Position numbers and translations under genes: made by a program
Assembly: GCA_958299035.1 (NCBI GenBank)
Contig: CATQJL010000223.1
Coordinates: 69,795,006 to 69,859,005 of the forward strand
Length of the DNA: 64,000 bases
Source of the DNA: Cylicocyclus nassatus
Lineage: Eukaryota; Nematoda; Chromadorea; Rhabditida; Strongylidae
Reading direction: 5' to 3'
Notes under the pieces: generated by a model
The model's database searches: none
The model's input: the letters and a program-made list of their open reading frames with translations, nothing else
What the model was told of the DNA's origin: nothing
Part shown: piece after piece, positions 34,289 to 46,065 of the stretch
Position numbering within the stretch: position 1 is the first letter of the stretch
Layout of the letters: each line of letters begins with the position of its first letter

Positions 34289-36382
34289 GAATGAAAGAAG
34301 ACAAGCAAGAAAAGGAAAAGGAGTCATTTTTAAATACTGCACCATCTGAGTGAAATACTCATTTGCAAGCATAACTAACTTTGTTTCTAAAGTGAATTAC
34401 CTCAATTTTTACTTACTACAAAATGCTACTCTATTGGCCACCTCAGAGATCCCGTTCTAAATGACCTCCAAAGTATGGAACTAAAGCAAGCAAAATTTAG
34501 TCTCTTTTTCGCTTTCAGTGGCTTTGATTTTACAAGCTGTTATTTGGAGCAAAAAAGATGAATCAGGCTCAAATTATTCCTTCAAAAACCACGGGATTCA
34601 AGCTATTGTTCTCGTAGAATAAGGTTCGCAAAAAAAGTGTTTCTGTGACAAGTTAATGGGTTTTGGCACAACCACCATTAATTCACCTCTAAAAGAATTT
34701 TTAGAAACTAATACACATATTTTATTGACTCAAATGACTCATGAATCGTAGTTTTCACGGGAGTGGTTTGCGCCTGATTCACCTTCTTTGCGCTGAGTAA
34801 CAGTTTGGGGAATCAAACCATCAAAAGCGAATTAAACCATCAAAAGCGAGAAAGGCTTGTTTCTATTTCTATAATTTGGAGGTCTTTTGAAGCGGGACTT
34901 CCATGGTGGGCAAAGAAGTATTTGTATTGATTTTTATATTCAGTGCTTAAAGAGGTAGCTAATTTACCTTCAGAATAAAATGGTCAATTCATTTTCGAAA
35001 ATGACCATTTCACTCAGGTGGCCCAATATTTGAAAATTTCAAAACTCGCTCGAACTTGGTCTACCGGAAGTGTCTGGCATGCTAATTATGAATACACTAC
35101 TCATTATGCTTTAGGACCTTTATGTTATGCCTATCTTAGGTATGCATTGATTCACAAGGCTTATCGAAACAGTGTTAAGAGGTGGGGGGGGGGGAAGTAG
35201 TCGTACCTAGTGATCGTGTGCCACATCGAAAGCTAACAGTATCAGTGACAGTACTTCCGCAAATTCAATGTAATGCCACAAGTGTCGTATAAATTTTTTC
35301 TCATGTCAATTATCGTATTCTGTATTAACCTGATTTTACGAGTATAGAACGCGCCTTTTTCGATTTTTTAAGCGAACCCGCTCAAGCGCCTCGCTTCAAT
35401 TCGTAAAACGAGATCTATGCCGTATGATACTCTTAGGCAATATGCAGCACTGTTTACAGCTTTTGGTCGCGAAGTCCTTCGACGTGTTTGTGCTACTCGA
35501 TTTTAGAAAAAAAAACCCGCGTCCTATACTAGTGAAATTAAGGTAGCTTTTGTAGAGTTTTGGTGCACAAAGTTCAGCGTTCAATTTGATTCTACTTTTT
35601 GATCTATTCAATGAAAGGCGACAGCTTTTTGAGTGAACTTTGACAGTGTCAAAGTGGACGAGTAGATCACGTATGAAAGCGGAAATCTGAATAGCCTTAA
35701 CTTTTTGGGCATGTACAAGGTTTTGCACTTTATGGTTTTCGGCAAAGCTCGTATCGAGATATTGAGTTTTTTGGTCACGGTTGAAGGCCATTTTTTCAAC
35801 GATTTAGCAGGCTCTTTGGTGTTCGACTTGTTTTACAACCAAGAGCCCTGTGCACATGTTAACTTTTATATGAGCGAATTCCGCTAAGGTGATAGAAAGC
35901 CAATAAAAATTTTGAAAAATGGAAAACAAAGCTGCCTGATATTTGATTTTGTTTTGTACGAAAATCACTGCATTTTCACCCTATATCAGTTTCGAGAAAA
36001 AGGGCGGTAAGAAAATTTATTGCACCTTTCGAAAAAGAGTTTTTCTGCTGTAACTTCATAAAAGGTGTATAAAATCGGTACGCAGTATTGTCAATCTGAG
36101 TTTCAGCCACATAATAGTTCTCAAAGCCCGACATTGCGCTATGCTACTTATTACTGGCATAACTTGACACTTTTTCTTCTATTATAGTTACCGTCTAACT
36201 CCCACTGAGCATAATATGAAGAAATCACTTTGCTTGTAAAAAACATTTCTGGCATTATGTACACAATCTTTGCGAAATGAAGCAAAGTTGGCCAGGAGTA
36301 ATTCGCACAAGATTGCCTCAGTACTATACATAGATTACCCAACTCTACTACTCAATTTTACAAAAAAAGCTGCAATCCAAGC
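34289..36382. other. unannotated region
   Basis: A possible exon lies at 35018-35138 (TTTCACTCAG acceptor, then VAQYLKISKLARTWSTGSVW.. to a GTATGC donor) but without partners I do not call a gene. An 11-G run lies at 35184-35194. A short palindrome lies at 34980-35013. Confidence 0.35.
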
Positions 36383-36456
36383 ATGAGGATCGGTTTGCTC
36401 TCAGCTCTGTTTTTTTTTGCTCAAGCAAATACCAAATTTGACAACGTCAAAAATAG
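36383..36456 (+). CDS. possible first exon of a secreted peptide
   Basis: ATG opens a signal-peptide-like MRIGLLSALFFFAQA followed by NTKFDNVKN and a donor AATAG|GTAGTC. No convincing second exon: the first acceptor gives an intron of only 35 nt and a quick stop. Reported because of the good hydrophobic core and similarity of layout to the neighbouring genes. Confidence 0.25.
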
Positions 36457-37547
36457 GTAGTCCAAGGGTATTGCAAAAAAATTTTTTTTAGTCTCGTTTG
36501 TCTTTGATAAACATCTAGCACGCATCAAGCATCAATTAGATTAATTGAACTGTCACAAAATTCGCTTCATTATACATTAGCGAGTTGCTCTTGAAAGGAG
36601 ATTATGTTGAATTTCTATGCCTTTTTTTCTCCGGATGGTGAACATCACTTAGTATGCTGCTTAAAAGTGCTTACGCACTATTTTCATGAATTCATGCTTT
36701 TGCCTATACAGCTTTGCACACATCCGATATATTATTTTTGTGCGACAATCTGCGCTTGAAAGAGTGTTGAATTAGCTCATTTACGCGCTTATCGCAGAGA
36801 CAAATGCAAATAACATTCCTGAAATTCAAGTTCCTTTATTTCGGTTGCCAGAAATCTGTACATGCAATGAATTTGGAATCAGCGGGTTCTGAGTTGCCTT
36901 TTCTGTCTGAGCAAAGTTTATTTGGTTGAGATTTTCTATAAAGTACCGAATTCCAAATAACATGCCACGCTTTTTAGCCCTCAGCAATCGTCACACCAAA
37001 AATGTTCAGTCTTGAAGTTGCACCATTATTATAGAAAAAAGGTAGTATTAATAATACTGCTCGAAGGTTTACTGCCACTGCTCCAAAATTCACTGCAAAT
37101 TCAGAATTACAAAGGTAAGAACATCCAAAAAAGAATCTTATTACTGTAATCAAAGAATTTTCTACTGTATCAACTACTTTTTTTGTTTTAACTGCAAATT
37201 TGGAATGACGAATGTGAGAAAATTCTCAGCCAAAGAATTATAATGCTTATATTTCTGCAATACATACATAAGAAACATTCGAGCATTGTTGAAATGCATG
37301 ATGCCTCCTTTTACACTTTCCATCTTCTATGTTACAACAAAAGGTAAAAAGAGCGCTCATCTGCTTTTATGACGCGCATGATTTCTTTTTGATTGTACTG
37401 AAGAAGTGTAACTTTGTTGGACTTCTATATTTTCAAAAATATGTAACAAAGTCAAACCCAACTCGCTAGAGCAAACTATTGGAGTCTGTCATGATCCTAT
37501 GAGCATCGATAATAAACCGCATACTGTATAATTTGGTTTTCAGGGTG
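36457..37547. other. unannotated AT-rich region
   Basis: No repeat or gene recognised. It may hold the promoter and a 5' exon of the next gene. Confidence 0.3.
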
Positions 37548-37817
37548 ATGCTTACGTTTAATTTTTTCTCATCGTGCTTTTGCCTTGTAGAAGGTTATAA
37601 AAACCTCCGACTAAGCGAGAGACAAAGAGTAAAGGATCTAAACTCAGTAATGTCATCGTATTTAGGGATCATTTCGTCGCATTTCTATTTTCAGCTTATA
37701 AAACATGGTGCGCGAAAAACTTCCAGACAGTTCGATTTCGCGCGGAGACCAAAAATAGAAAGGACACAGGAGGATCAAAGCAAAAAAAATTTAAAGAATA
37801 CTAATCTCCATTTCTGA
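37548..37817 (+). CDS. small basic secreted peptide gene
   Basis: 73-aa product of unknown function. GGTTTTCAG ends at 37543, four bases before the ATG, a strong nematode-type (possibly trans-splice) acceptor. Exon 1 (37548-37646) encodes a hydrophobic leader MLTFNFFSSCFCLVEG then YKNLRLSERQRVKDLNS. The intron 37647-37694 is 48 nt, GTAATG...TATTTTCAG, phase 0. Exon 2 (37695-37817) encodes 40 residues, strongly basic (LIKHGARKTSRQFDFARRPK) and ends NLHF. The intron has no in-frame stop, so a 16-residue-longer unspliced form is also open. Dibasic RR and KK sites would allow processing; that is inference. Confidence 0.55.
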   Translation: MLTFNFFSSCFCLVEGYKNLRLSERQRVKDLNSVMSSYLGIISSHFYFQLIKHGARKTSRQFDFARRPKIERTQEDQSKKNLKNTNLHF

Positions 37818-38329
37818 ATCTTTCTCATCCCACCGAATAAACTGTTGCATACTTTTAAGTACTTCGACAAAACATCGCGCGTAGGCGCACGGAATACAGA
37901 TGACTAACTTCTGGTCGCATATTGCCAGTTCGCAGAAGAAAGATACCATGACACTAACATGAGTATCTTCTATCTGCGTAAAATCAGAGCAAAACGGGTT
38001 CAACAATGGTCTTGAAAAGAATGGTAGAACGTTTTCTAGAAATCTGCAAGAGGTCTCGGTGGGGTGGCTCCTTACGCCGGAAATCGACTTTGGCCAAAAA
38101 AAACAGAGTGGAAGTCGTATACGTATGTGCTAAGGTGATCTAAATTTGTAAATGTAAAAGTGTTCACATGCAGTATGCATCAAAATGTTTATGAAAAGTG
38201 TTCTAATAACAATCTTTCATAGTGTAAGTTGTGCTGGAAATTTGGTATATGTGTCTGTGTACTATCACTCATTAATTTCAACTCCTGCTTAGAGACTACA
38301 CCTACAACATGATAACTTAATCAGATTCA
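37818..38329. other. unannotated region
   Basis: Nothing recognised. Confidence 0.3.
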
Positions 38330-39900
38330 TGGAACAAGAAGAGCGCTGCCGCTACGGTCCCGCAGTTGATGAGATATGCATGAAAAAGAGAAAAGGAAGA
38401 TTTCCAACGTTGATGCTTTACAAGCGCTTTCTGAGCCGTGTGCTTATGGTAACACCATCTCGTTTTATGGGCTCAGCAAAGCGCGTATAATGACCTCTGA
38501 ACAAGGAATGTCTTAACTGCACTATCTTCGCAAGGTCGAGCACATACTATTCACAGTTGAGGGTTGGCAATGGGTCAGAGATTAGCACATACGCTTGCCA
38601 TCTGTTTTATGAGCCGAAAAGAAAGACCGGTGCTATTACGATGCCCACTTATGTACTGTCGATATATTTACGATTGTTGCATTATAACATCAACAAAGTC
38701 CGAAATGGACGAGCGTTTCAAGATTCTAAATCAACAATTAAAGTACATAAGAGACCAGAGGAGTACCCGCAATGGTTGGCTTCCTTACCTGAACACCCAG
38801 CTAATGCTAAATAACGATACGATACGAGTGGAATGGTATCGAAAAGAGAGCTCGAAGAACATCATTTTGCACGCAAAATCGGCCCATCCGGTCGCCTAAG
38901 CGAGCAGTATTGCGGAACACGTATAAAACGGCAATCGAAGTCTGCAATGGGAAGAGTGAACGACAAGTCCCTCGAGCTGGCAGATGAGAAAGCAGCCTCA
39001 AATGGTTACTCCTCATCAAAAGCCAGACATTCTAGAAAGTTTACAGCAAATGCGGAAGATAGCCGAACTGGTGCCAGGATTCCATGATGCCTACCATCCA
39101 TTTCCGACAGGGTGAAGCACGAATTTCAAACACGTGTAGTACAAACCCAGTTGGAGCAAGATGTTGTTTTCGTAATCCTCGAAGCAGTATCGAGCGACAA
39201 CTAGTGCGTAATTACTAATACGACACAGTTTGTATTACGAAGAATTGCGTCATTTGCCCTAACGGAAAATGGGAGACTGTGCTAAGTTTGACATTGTCTA
39301 CGAAATTGGATGTCTGGCATGCCACGCTACCTACATAGGGGAAACTGGTCAGCGAGTCAGCGTGCGTGTTAAGAACACTTAGCGAGTAAGAGGCGGGAAA
39401 GCATGATTAGTCCGCTAGGGAAACACAGGAAAAGTAGACCATCATGGCAACGACTTCGATATCACGTGCATCATCCTAGGTTATGGATCAAGAATTGCTG
39501 CTCGCAAAGCGCTTGAAGCGGCATACATTCTCTCGCGCGAACCGAATATGAACGGGAAGAATGAACAGCTCTCTATACTAGTGACTTGATGCCATTCCTG
39601 TCATACTGTCACTTATAGATATCATCTCCATTACTTAAGCTGTCTATACCGGTCAGCTATAATTTTTTTACCACCAGTGGAATTTGAAAGTGGTAGTTGC
39701 GCTGTCGGTAGAGATCTTGGTATGCCACTTGTCGTGTAATGCCTTTGCTTGTTTGCTCCTAAGGGGTCGAACTAAGCTGGTCAAGAGGAGAGATTTGATC
39801 ATATAGGGCAACAAACTAGTGTGAGACTTCCTCTCAGGCTCTGAGGAAGGCATTGTTGCCGAAACTTGAGACCGAATAAATATATTAACAGTGTGGCTTA
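38330..39900 (+). pseudogene. degraded Penelope-like retroelement (RT and GIY-YIG)
   Basis: Relic of a reverse transcriptase plus GIY-YIG endonuclease element. The RT part (38568-38899) has AMGQRLAHTLAICFMSR and a catalytic region reading MYCRYIYDCC where YIDD is expected, so the first catalytic aspartate is lost. After WYRKESSKNIILHAKSAHP a stop and frameshifts follow. The endonuclease part (39282-39380) reads KFDIVYEIGCLACHATYIGE then TGQRVSVRVK, the GIY-YIG signature, with a preceding ICPNG zinc-knuckle-like stretch in another frame. A downstream block (AARKALEAAYILSREPNMNG) is the usual C-terminal tail. The end carries CTGAGGAAGGC..GCCGAAAC at 39838-39866. Such elements are abundant in hookworm genomes (general knowledge). 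Confidence 0.8.
39838..39866 (+). ncRNA. possible decayed hammerhead-like motif of the Penelope-like element
   Basis: CTGAGGA + GGCATTGTTGCC stem + GAAAC resembles a hammerhead core (CUGANGA, stem II, GAAA). The partner at 30737-30765 (CTGAAGA, GGCGATACCGCC, GAAACGTTAGTC) fits better. Both have an extra A before stem II, and stem I pairing is poor. Confidence 0.25.
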
Positions 39901-40963
39901 CAACAAAGTTCATAATTTTGAAATGTTTTTTCTAAACAGTAATTTGCGAGCGTCTAAATTATTTCTGGTTTCCTTAACCATCTCAGGTTCTTCGGAATGA
40001 AAAAACGTAAGGTGAGATAAGGCGCTTTCAAAATCTCTTGCTGAACATCTTTGAAAGCTGCTAACTAGTAGACGAAATTTTTATGAAAGCTTACCTTCCT
40101 TTGTTTCCATGCTATCCCACTCTTCACTGGCAAGAAAATGAGTTTTTGATCGTAGTGGCCTTTTCGGTCGCGATTTATACCGCTTTGTAGAGAGTTAGAC
40201 GTTGATTCGAAGTCGGTCCTTGAGACCAGCCTCTGGAGGCCGATGCATAAGTGTTTTCAAGATCGAAAATTGACGCATAATCTGGATAAAATTAATCGTT
40301 ATGTTCTCCAGATTTTAAATAAAGCAGTAACGACTGCGGGCGTTCTAAAAAGTACTCATCACATGAAGCGCATTGATACCAAACACTGGCGCATTTGAGC
40401 GGTTTTGAAAAAAATTTGCTCTAGTTACGCATTCATTTTCTCGACACAAAAATGTTTTTAAGTCGGCGTTTAAAGCGCACAGCAAGAAAGACAGCTTTAG
40501 AATTAGCATTTAGGGCTCTTCAACACTACACAGATTTCATCTGAAAAGACAACCGCAACTGAGCATGCTTTCATCGCGGTGAAGGATGGCGATACTAATG
40601 ATAAGTTAAAGGCCCGTGTATTCTGAATTAGGAGTCTGCTTTTGATAAAATGTAGTTCCCTTCAGTAACGCTCGCCCATCGTGCCTGCTCAACCAATCAC
40701 CGTTCACGCCACCAACTTCGCGGTTCTCCTAAACGGCGATTGTGGAGTGAGGGGGGGGGGGGGGTCGCGTATTCTCGCCTTCAAAATCAGAAACAAGGAC
40801 ATGATAAGTTCTAGAAACGGCAAAAACATGAAGGTCGAGAGTTCGGGTGCTTTTAAGAATGATCAAGTTATTTTATTTAGTGGATATTGTGTCGTGACGC
40901 AGAAGATGAGCTGTCTACAATTTGCCTTGAGGATACTTCAAACTTCATAGTGAAAGTTATACT
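39901..40963. other. unannotated region with a 14-G tract
   Basis: No gene supported; a G run lies at 40751-40764. P1 begins at its end. Confidence 0.35.
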
Positions 40964-41566
40964 ATATGCTTGCTATTTCTAAAAAAAATAAAGCTACACC
41001 AAGTACACTTACGGCTTTTTTCCATTGGGTTTCAAAATATGTTTAGTCGCCATTCTTTCCAGTTTTGTTTACAGTATCGTAAAGAACTTGGCACAACATC
41101 TACACGCAGAAAGCTCTAACCAAGTTAGCTCCATAGAAAATGTTTGTATCATTTCTCACTTCAAAGATAGAGGCTCGGCAAAATGTACACCTTTGGAATT
41201 TTATTACGGTACCCTTTTGAGGTGTTGCCGCTTCAAAATTTTTTCTATATATTTCTAAGAACTGGTATATCAGGAAATCCAACAGGCTTATCTGACCACT
41301 CAACTTTTCAAGTTCCTGAAGCTATAGGATAATCACATCTTGAAAAGGCACTGATAAAATGAACGTTACGTACACTTAGAATAATCATAATTGAGGCATC
41401 GCTAGAGAGGAGATTATGTGTTACTATGTAGTAGAATCAGCAACACTAAAAAATTTCCGGGCGTTGCGTTACAGAGCATAGCAGTTGCTAGCTCGCAGTC
41501 TATACCTAGATCCGTAATAGTATAGATGGACAAGATATTTGGAACTATATGTCTTTTATAATTTAG

Positions 41567-41766
41567 CCTTTTACGGATCAACTGTCGCTTGATGTTGTGC
41601 TGTGGACGTTCACCAGAATAACATCTTTATCTAATTGGAGTTGCACTAAGCATTGCTAAATGCATTGAACGCTCTTCTCGAAAGGAACGGTAGGCACAGA
41701 GATACACAAAGTTTTCCTGTTCATGGGTATTCGTATGAAGTAGCATAGAGTCAGTAATGAAATCTA
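41567..41766 (-). pseudogene. Penelope-like fragment, shortened copy in P1 left arm
   Basis: Counterpart of 46780-47150. The left arm jumps from AAAAGGCT straight to AAATTATAAAAG, losing the part that continues the reading frame in the right arm. Confidence 0.4.
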
Positions 41767-42087
41767 GTTGTTACTTCGGATGCCATTTTTTTCTCCGCTG
41801 CAAACACTGGTTGTTGTCATGAACATGCCACCAATGATTGCATGATTTACAGAAGTTGGATAAGCGGACGTGGCATGTATCATGATATTTTCTGCAGCTT
41901 GTTTTCCAGTACCACCATGTCCTTCGCCGCTGGCCAACATCATCTGCGTATTGAGGCAAGGTCACCAGTAGCGTATACGTCACCGAATTTACTGGGTAAA
42001 TCGTATTTACAAGCCCTCCGCTGGGTTCGCTAACTCATTACGTTAGCAAAGTGTCTCTGTGATCTCTTTCAGGCTCAGTACATTAGA

Positions 42088-43312
42088 TATTAAGCTTTAA
42101 CATAAGTCTTGTTACGCTTTAAATTTCTGGCAACAATAAGACGTCTATTTCATATTCTTAATAGGGGGATCCTGGGTACCATTCGATAAAGTAAAGCAAG
42201 CTCTACAAGTTGTTTCGCGAAAGTTCGTACCCGGCTCGACACACCGTAAATTTGCATCCACAATCTGTGTCGTACTGAAGGCTCAAAAAATGGGGGGAAA
42301 TATATAAATTCGTTCAATATAATTACAGGAATCTCCAACTCGCTTACACAAATTGCACATCACATCAGACACTCATATTTGCAGGATTACAGGATTTTTT
42401 CCTTGCCTAGAGACTGAGAGAATGAAAATTTCCACGCTTATACAAAAACAAAGCTTTGCTGCTACCCCTGTGATTGTATAATATAATTCCTTAGAGGTGT
42501 TGTCGAGTCATGACTCGACAATACCTCTCTTACTTAATATGCTCAGTGCACACTATACACGCTAACTGACGAATGCAAAATTAGAATCTACTCATTTCCA
42601 ATAATTTTTCCTTGTTTTCTCGCCTTTTTTGTTTTTGTTGATTATATGTTAGTCAATAGGACACATCTCCACACTTTGTGAGGCTAGAAAATGTTTCACT
42701 GGAAAGTTACCAGTATGGTGCCGTCGCTAATAGGGCTTAGTGTGCATTCTCACAAATTAAGTTATAAATGACTCGAGATTATAATCTTAAATCTTCAGCT
42801 TTCCACAAGCCCTAGTTTTCGAAAAATACCAAATTTAGCTTTTCTAACGCAGGTGTTCAATGCTAAATTCGGTAATTTTCAAGCTAAGGCCTGTGGAAAG
42901 CTGAAAAATTACGGGTATACTTTTTAGTGTAGAATACAATTACAAGGGTGGAAAGAGCATAGTTTCGTTTTTGTATGAGCATAAAAATTGTTGTTTTCTC
43001 AGTTTCTATATGAGGAAAAAATCTAGTAACGGTACATATGGGAGTCTTGGGTAGTGTGCAATTTGTTTGAGCAAGATGGAAATCCGTAGGATTTTTTGAA
43101 CGAAGGTATGAATCCTTTTCTATTTTTTGAACTTCAGCACTACTCAGATTCTGAATGCAAACTTACGGTGAGTCGAAGCTGGCGCGAAATTTTGCACACT
43201 ATCTTGTAGAGCTTGTTTTGCTCTATCGACTGGCGTCTAGGATACCTATTAAGAATACGTGTTATCGCCTAAGAATTCAAAGTGTAACAAGTTGTGCTAC
43301 AACCTGTGTATG
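42088..43312. mobile_element. foldback element, relative of 3114-4064
   Basis: The two halves (42088-42480 and about 42780-43312) mirror each other and carry the family marks: AAGCAAGCTCTACAAG / TGTAGAGCTTGTTTTGCTCT, GTTCGTACC.., CAGCTTTCCACAAGCCCTAGTTTTCG. The left half lies in the P1 arm; the P1 inner end falls in the loop of this element. Confidence 0.65.
42496..42528. repeat. hairpin at the inner end of P1 left arm
   Basis: AGGTGTTGTCGAGTCA followed by TGACTCGACAATACCT, a 16-bp palindrome with one mismatch and no loop. The equivalent at 46018-46051 has a 4-nt loop. Confidence 0.8.
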
Positions 43313-43548
43313 TTACGGCCATTCCTTCAACTTGTTTATCATGATTTGCGCATACTCGATGGAACTATCCCCTCCCGTAGCGGTAAGATTAGCTTGCCTG
43401 CCCAGCCACCACACTTTGGACTTCTCTACGTTTCAACCGTCGTAGCTCTGCGCGTGCCGTTAGTCTCTCTGCTGTTGAGTAATTGGCTAGTAGTTCCTTT
43501 AGAGGCAGCGTCCCGGCAAAAAGATGGGTTCCGGGTTTTTGTGGTGAT
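43313..43548. other. unannotated stretch
   Basis: GC-richer than its surroundings. ORFs 43155-43558 have no recognisable product. Confidence 0.3.
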
Positions 43549-43880
43549 ATTAAAGTAGACCCCTACTTAAGCGATGACTGAAGTACGGAGCGAAATAAGG
43601 GGTCTACTGAGCCTGGAATTTGCTGCGAAAGTGGCCCGAGTCTTACGGTAGGCCCGGACGCCGCTCAATATCAATTTACAGGGCCAAAGTGCGTATACTG
43701 CACACAGTCATGAGCGCAGGGTCCCGCAACGACTCTGCGTCTCTACCTTGCATCCATTTCGTACTCTCCCGAGCCTACCGTAAGATTCGAGCCACTTGAG
43801 GGGCAATTTGTAGACTTCGTAGGTTCCTTTCGCGCTGCAAACTTCTGTCGTCGCTCAGTTAGGAAATCTACCATTACATT
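43549..43880. mobile_element. foldback MITE-like element
   Basis: Termini AAGTAGACCCCTACTTAAGC with GATGACTGAAGT and complement of ACTTCTGTCGTCGCTCAGTTAGGAAATCTAC. Inner inverted pair CGAGTCTTACGGTAGGC / GCCTACCGTAAGATTCGAG. A local hairpin AGTAGACCCCT..AGGGGTCTACT lies at the left end. No TSD is certain. Confidence 0.55.
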
Positions 43881-44852
43881 ACTACCAGAGCCAAATATCC
43901 CCAGTCTGGTGGGACGCTGATTTTAACGTTTCAGTCACGCTTTCAAACCTCCTTTAACTTCCTCCAACAGCGCCAAAAAAACGCTTTTTGCCCTTCGTTC
44001 ATGGTAATCATCTCCTATGATTTCAATCAGCATCTGAATCCGCAACCGTCACATAATTCACGCGACCGTCGCATGCCTTACGCGACCGTAACCGACTCGC
44101 GCGACCTCGCATGAGTCTACTACGATTTGCGTCTTTCAGAAAATATGAGCAGCTTTGTATAATAGAAACAGTGTAGGCCCCTATCTCGTGTGATGAAAAG
44201 GTCTAATCCGATTAAACAACAACAACGTGCTCTAAATGTAAAATGGGTCAGAAAGAAAAGGATCGCCTTTCATTTTCATATGGCGCAGCAACAAGGTGAA
44301 CCCCGAGAACAGAAAAACTCTGTGAAATGGCATTCCAGTTTTGCGCCACGTTTCGATCACATTGTAGTTCAAAGTCAATACCTTAGACTTTCGGCACAAA
44401 AAAAATCCTAAGCGATTGAGTCTTTGTCTAAAAAGTCTATGGACCTCACACTTGTTCACATTCCTCACATCAAGCACACATACATACAGTCTGCGCTTGC
44501 GTAATGGAAAGCTGAAAATAAATTTTCCGTGATCCTCTCAAAGTAATGATGGGCTGCTCTCACATGGAAATTCTATACCACAATCCTTGTGAACATCCGT
44601 GAATCTCTGCGAGGACTAATTTTTGAAAATTGTGAAATCTATAGTAATCGAAAAAGAGAAAGACCAAGTTCAATACTTAAAAATAATTAGAAAAAACTCA
44701 AAACTAAAACTCAGAAGGCTAAAATCCATATGCATAAAAACCCACGTATAGATGGCTTATACAAGAACAGGCTCAGCATTGGAAAGTTTAAAAAGCCTTC
44801 CAACTTTTCAGTTTTTTTCAAGGAAAAAATACGGCACTTGTATGTATAAATG
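43881..44852. other. unannotated stretch in P1 spacer
   Basis: Includes a run of CGCGACCGTCGCATG-type short repeats (44060-44115). No gene supported. Confidence 0.3.
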
Positions 44853-45310
44853 ACTAGCTGGCTTACCTGGCTCCGTCCGGAAACTGTCGAAACACTACGG
44901 TAGAAGTCCCATCCCTTGCAAAAAATCGATAAAATCGACAGAAGTAACGGATAATTTCGATTAATATTGTATTGTAATCAGCATGCTCGATTACCCCCTG
45001 TGCCAACTTCCAGCCCCGTAAATCAAATCTTGCAAAAAAACGTTAAAACTAATATTGAATTCGGAATCCCCATGCTCGATTACCCCCTGTGCCAACTCCC
45101 AGCCCCGTAGGTGAACTCTGCAAAAAATAGATAAAAGTTGATAAAATCGACATCGACCGAGTAGCCTATGACAGCCGCCTCACCCCGTAGTGTATGTGTG
45201 CAAAGTTTGGTCCGATTCGGTCCAGAAATGAAAATTTCTATTGGGAACATACGTGCATACAGACATACAGACAGACAGACAGACATACAAACAGACATTC
45301 AGCTTCATAT
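44853..45310 (-). mobile_element. Helitron-like element with internal duplication
   Basis: Reads on the minus strand from TATATGAAGCTGAATGTCTG through a GTCT array to GGACGGAGCCAGGTAAGCCAGCTAGT. A block of about 90 bp (GCATGCTCGATTACCCCCTGTGCCAACT.. to the A-rich CAAAAAA stretch) occurs twice, at 44980-45045 and 45071-45140. It is absent as a repeat in the 954-1254 copy. Confidence 0.6.
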
Positions 45311-45311
45311 A

Positions 45312-45963
45312 CAGGATTTCTTAAAAGTATGTAGACAAGTTTGATTGTTAATTTCTCTCTTTCCAAAAGAATTGTTGCCTAACTCCACGTGCCATTTTGT
45401 AGAGCTGGTTTCAATTTAGATTTACAGTATAAAATAAATCGTTGATCTCTCTTCATTACTATCGGTAGGAACTCTCAACTTACAGCGTCTTTGTGAATTA
45501 TAGATAAATCCGAAAGTTATAGATGAATCTGGAAAATCGCACATTGGGGTTTTCACGCGCTGATTTCATTACTTGACTTTCTACGAGTTTGTAAGGCTTT
45601 TCTAGTGTTGTAACTGCAATTTCACGGAATACTGTAAAAAACAGCTATTGCGGTTTACCTGGCCGTAACTTATAAAGGAGGCATTGCGGTAAAGTGCAAG
45701 GTTTACATTTAACTGCAACGGCTAGCTAGAGTAAGGGCTATCAGGTTGTATGGTTTGCTTTTCGAGGAGAAATAGTGCCCTCAGTGGCTCAAAACCCTTC
45801 TTGGAGTTCTTACCGTAATGAAGAGCGATCGGTGGTTTACTCCATTCTAGAAATCTGAATCAAAGCCAACTCTATAGAATGGCACTTAGATCTAGACAAA
45901 AGCCTTATTCTCTAAAGAGATATTAACGATCAAATAGTGTACACGTACTATTGGGACACCCTG
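45312..45963. mobile_element. Tc1/mariner-type element, third member of the GTGTCCC family
   Basis: The right end is the complement of CAGGGTGTCCCAATAGTACG and the left end CAGGATTTCTTAAAAGTATG. TA lies at 45310-45311 and 45964-45965. Internal blocks match 8353-9029. It abuts the 5' end of the Helitron-like element. Confidence 0.7.
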
Positions 45964-46017
45964 TATAAGATTGATATAGAGCTAGGATTATATGTGTAAG
46001 CCCGTGGCGGTCGCAAG

Positions 46018-46051
46018 GTATTGTCGAGTCACGAATGACTCGACAATACCT
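46018..46051. repeat. hairpin at the inner end of P1 right arm
   Basis: GGTATTGTCGAGTCA-CGAA-TGACTCGACAATACC, a perfect 15-bp stem. It marks the P1 breakpoint on this side. Confidence 0.85.
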
Positions 46052-46065
46052 CTAAGGAATTATAT

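Larger units (their letters stand above)
40964..42528 (+). repeat. P1 inverted duplication, left arm
   Basis: Pairs with 46016-49628 on the opposite strand; the sum is exactly 88546 over 41771-42338, then changes outward because the right arm holds extra blocks. The arm ends inward in the short palindrome GTTGTCGAGTCA / TGACTCGACAATACCT (42496-42528). It shows the empty sites for two right-arm insertions: TA at 41038-41039 (mariner-like) and TAT at 41548-41550 (3-bp-TSD element). Confidence 0.92.
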
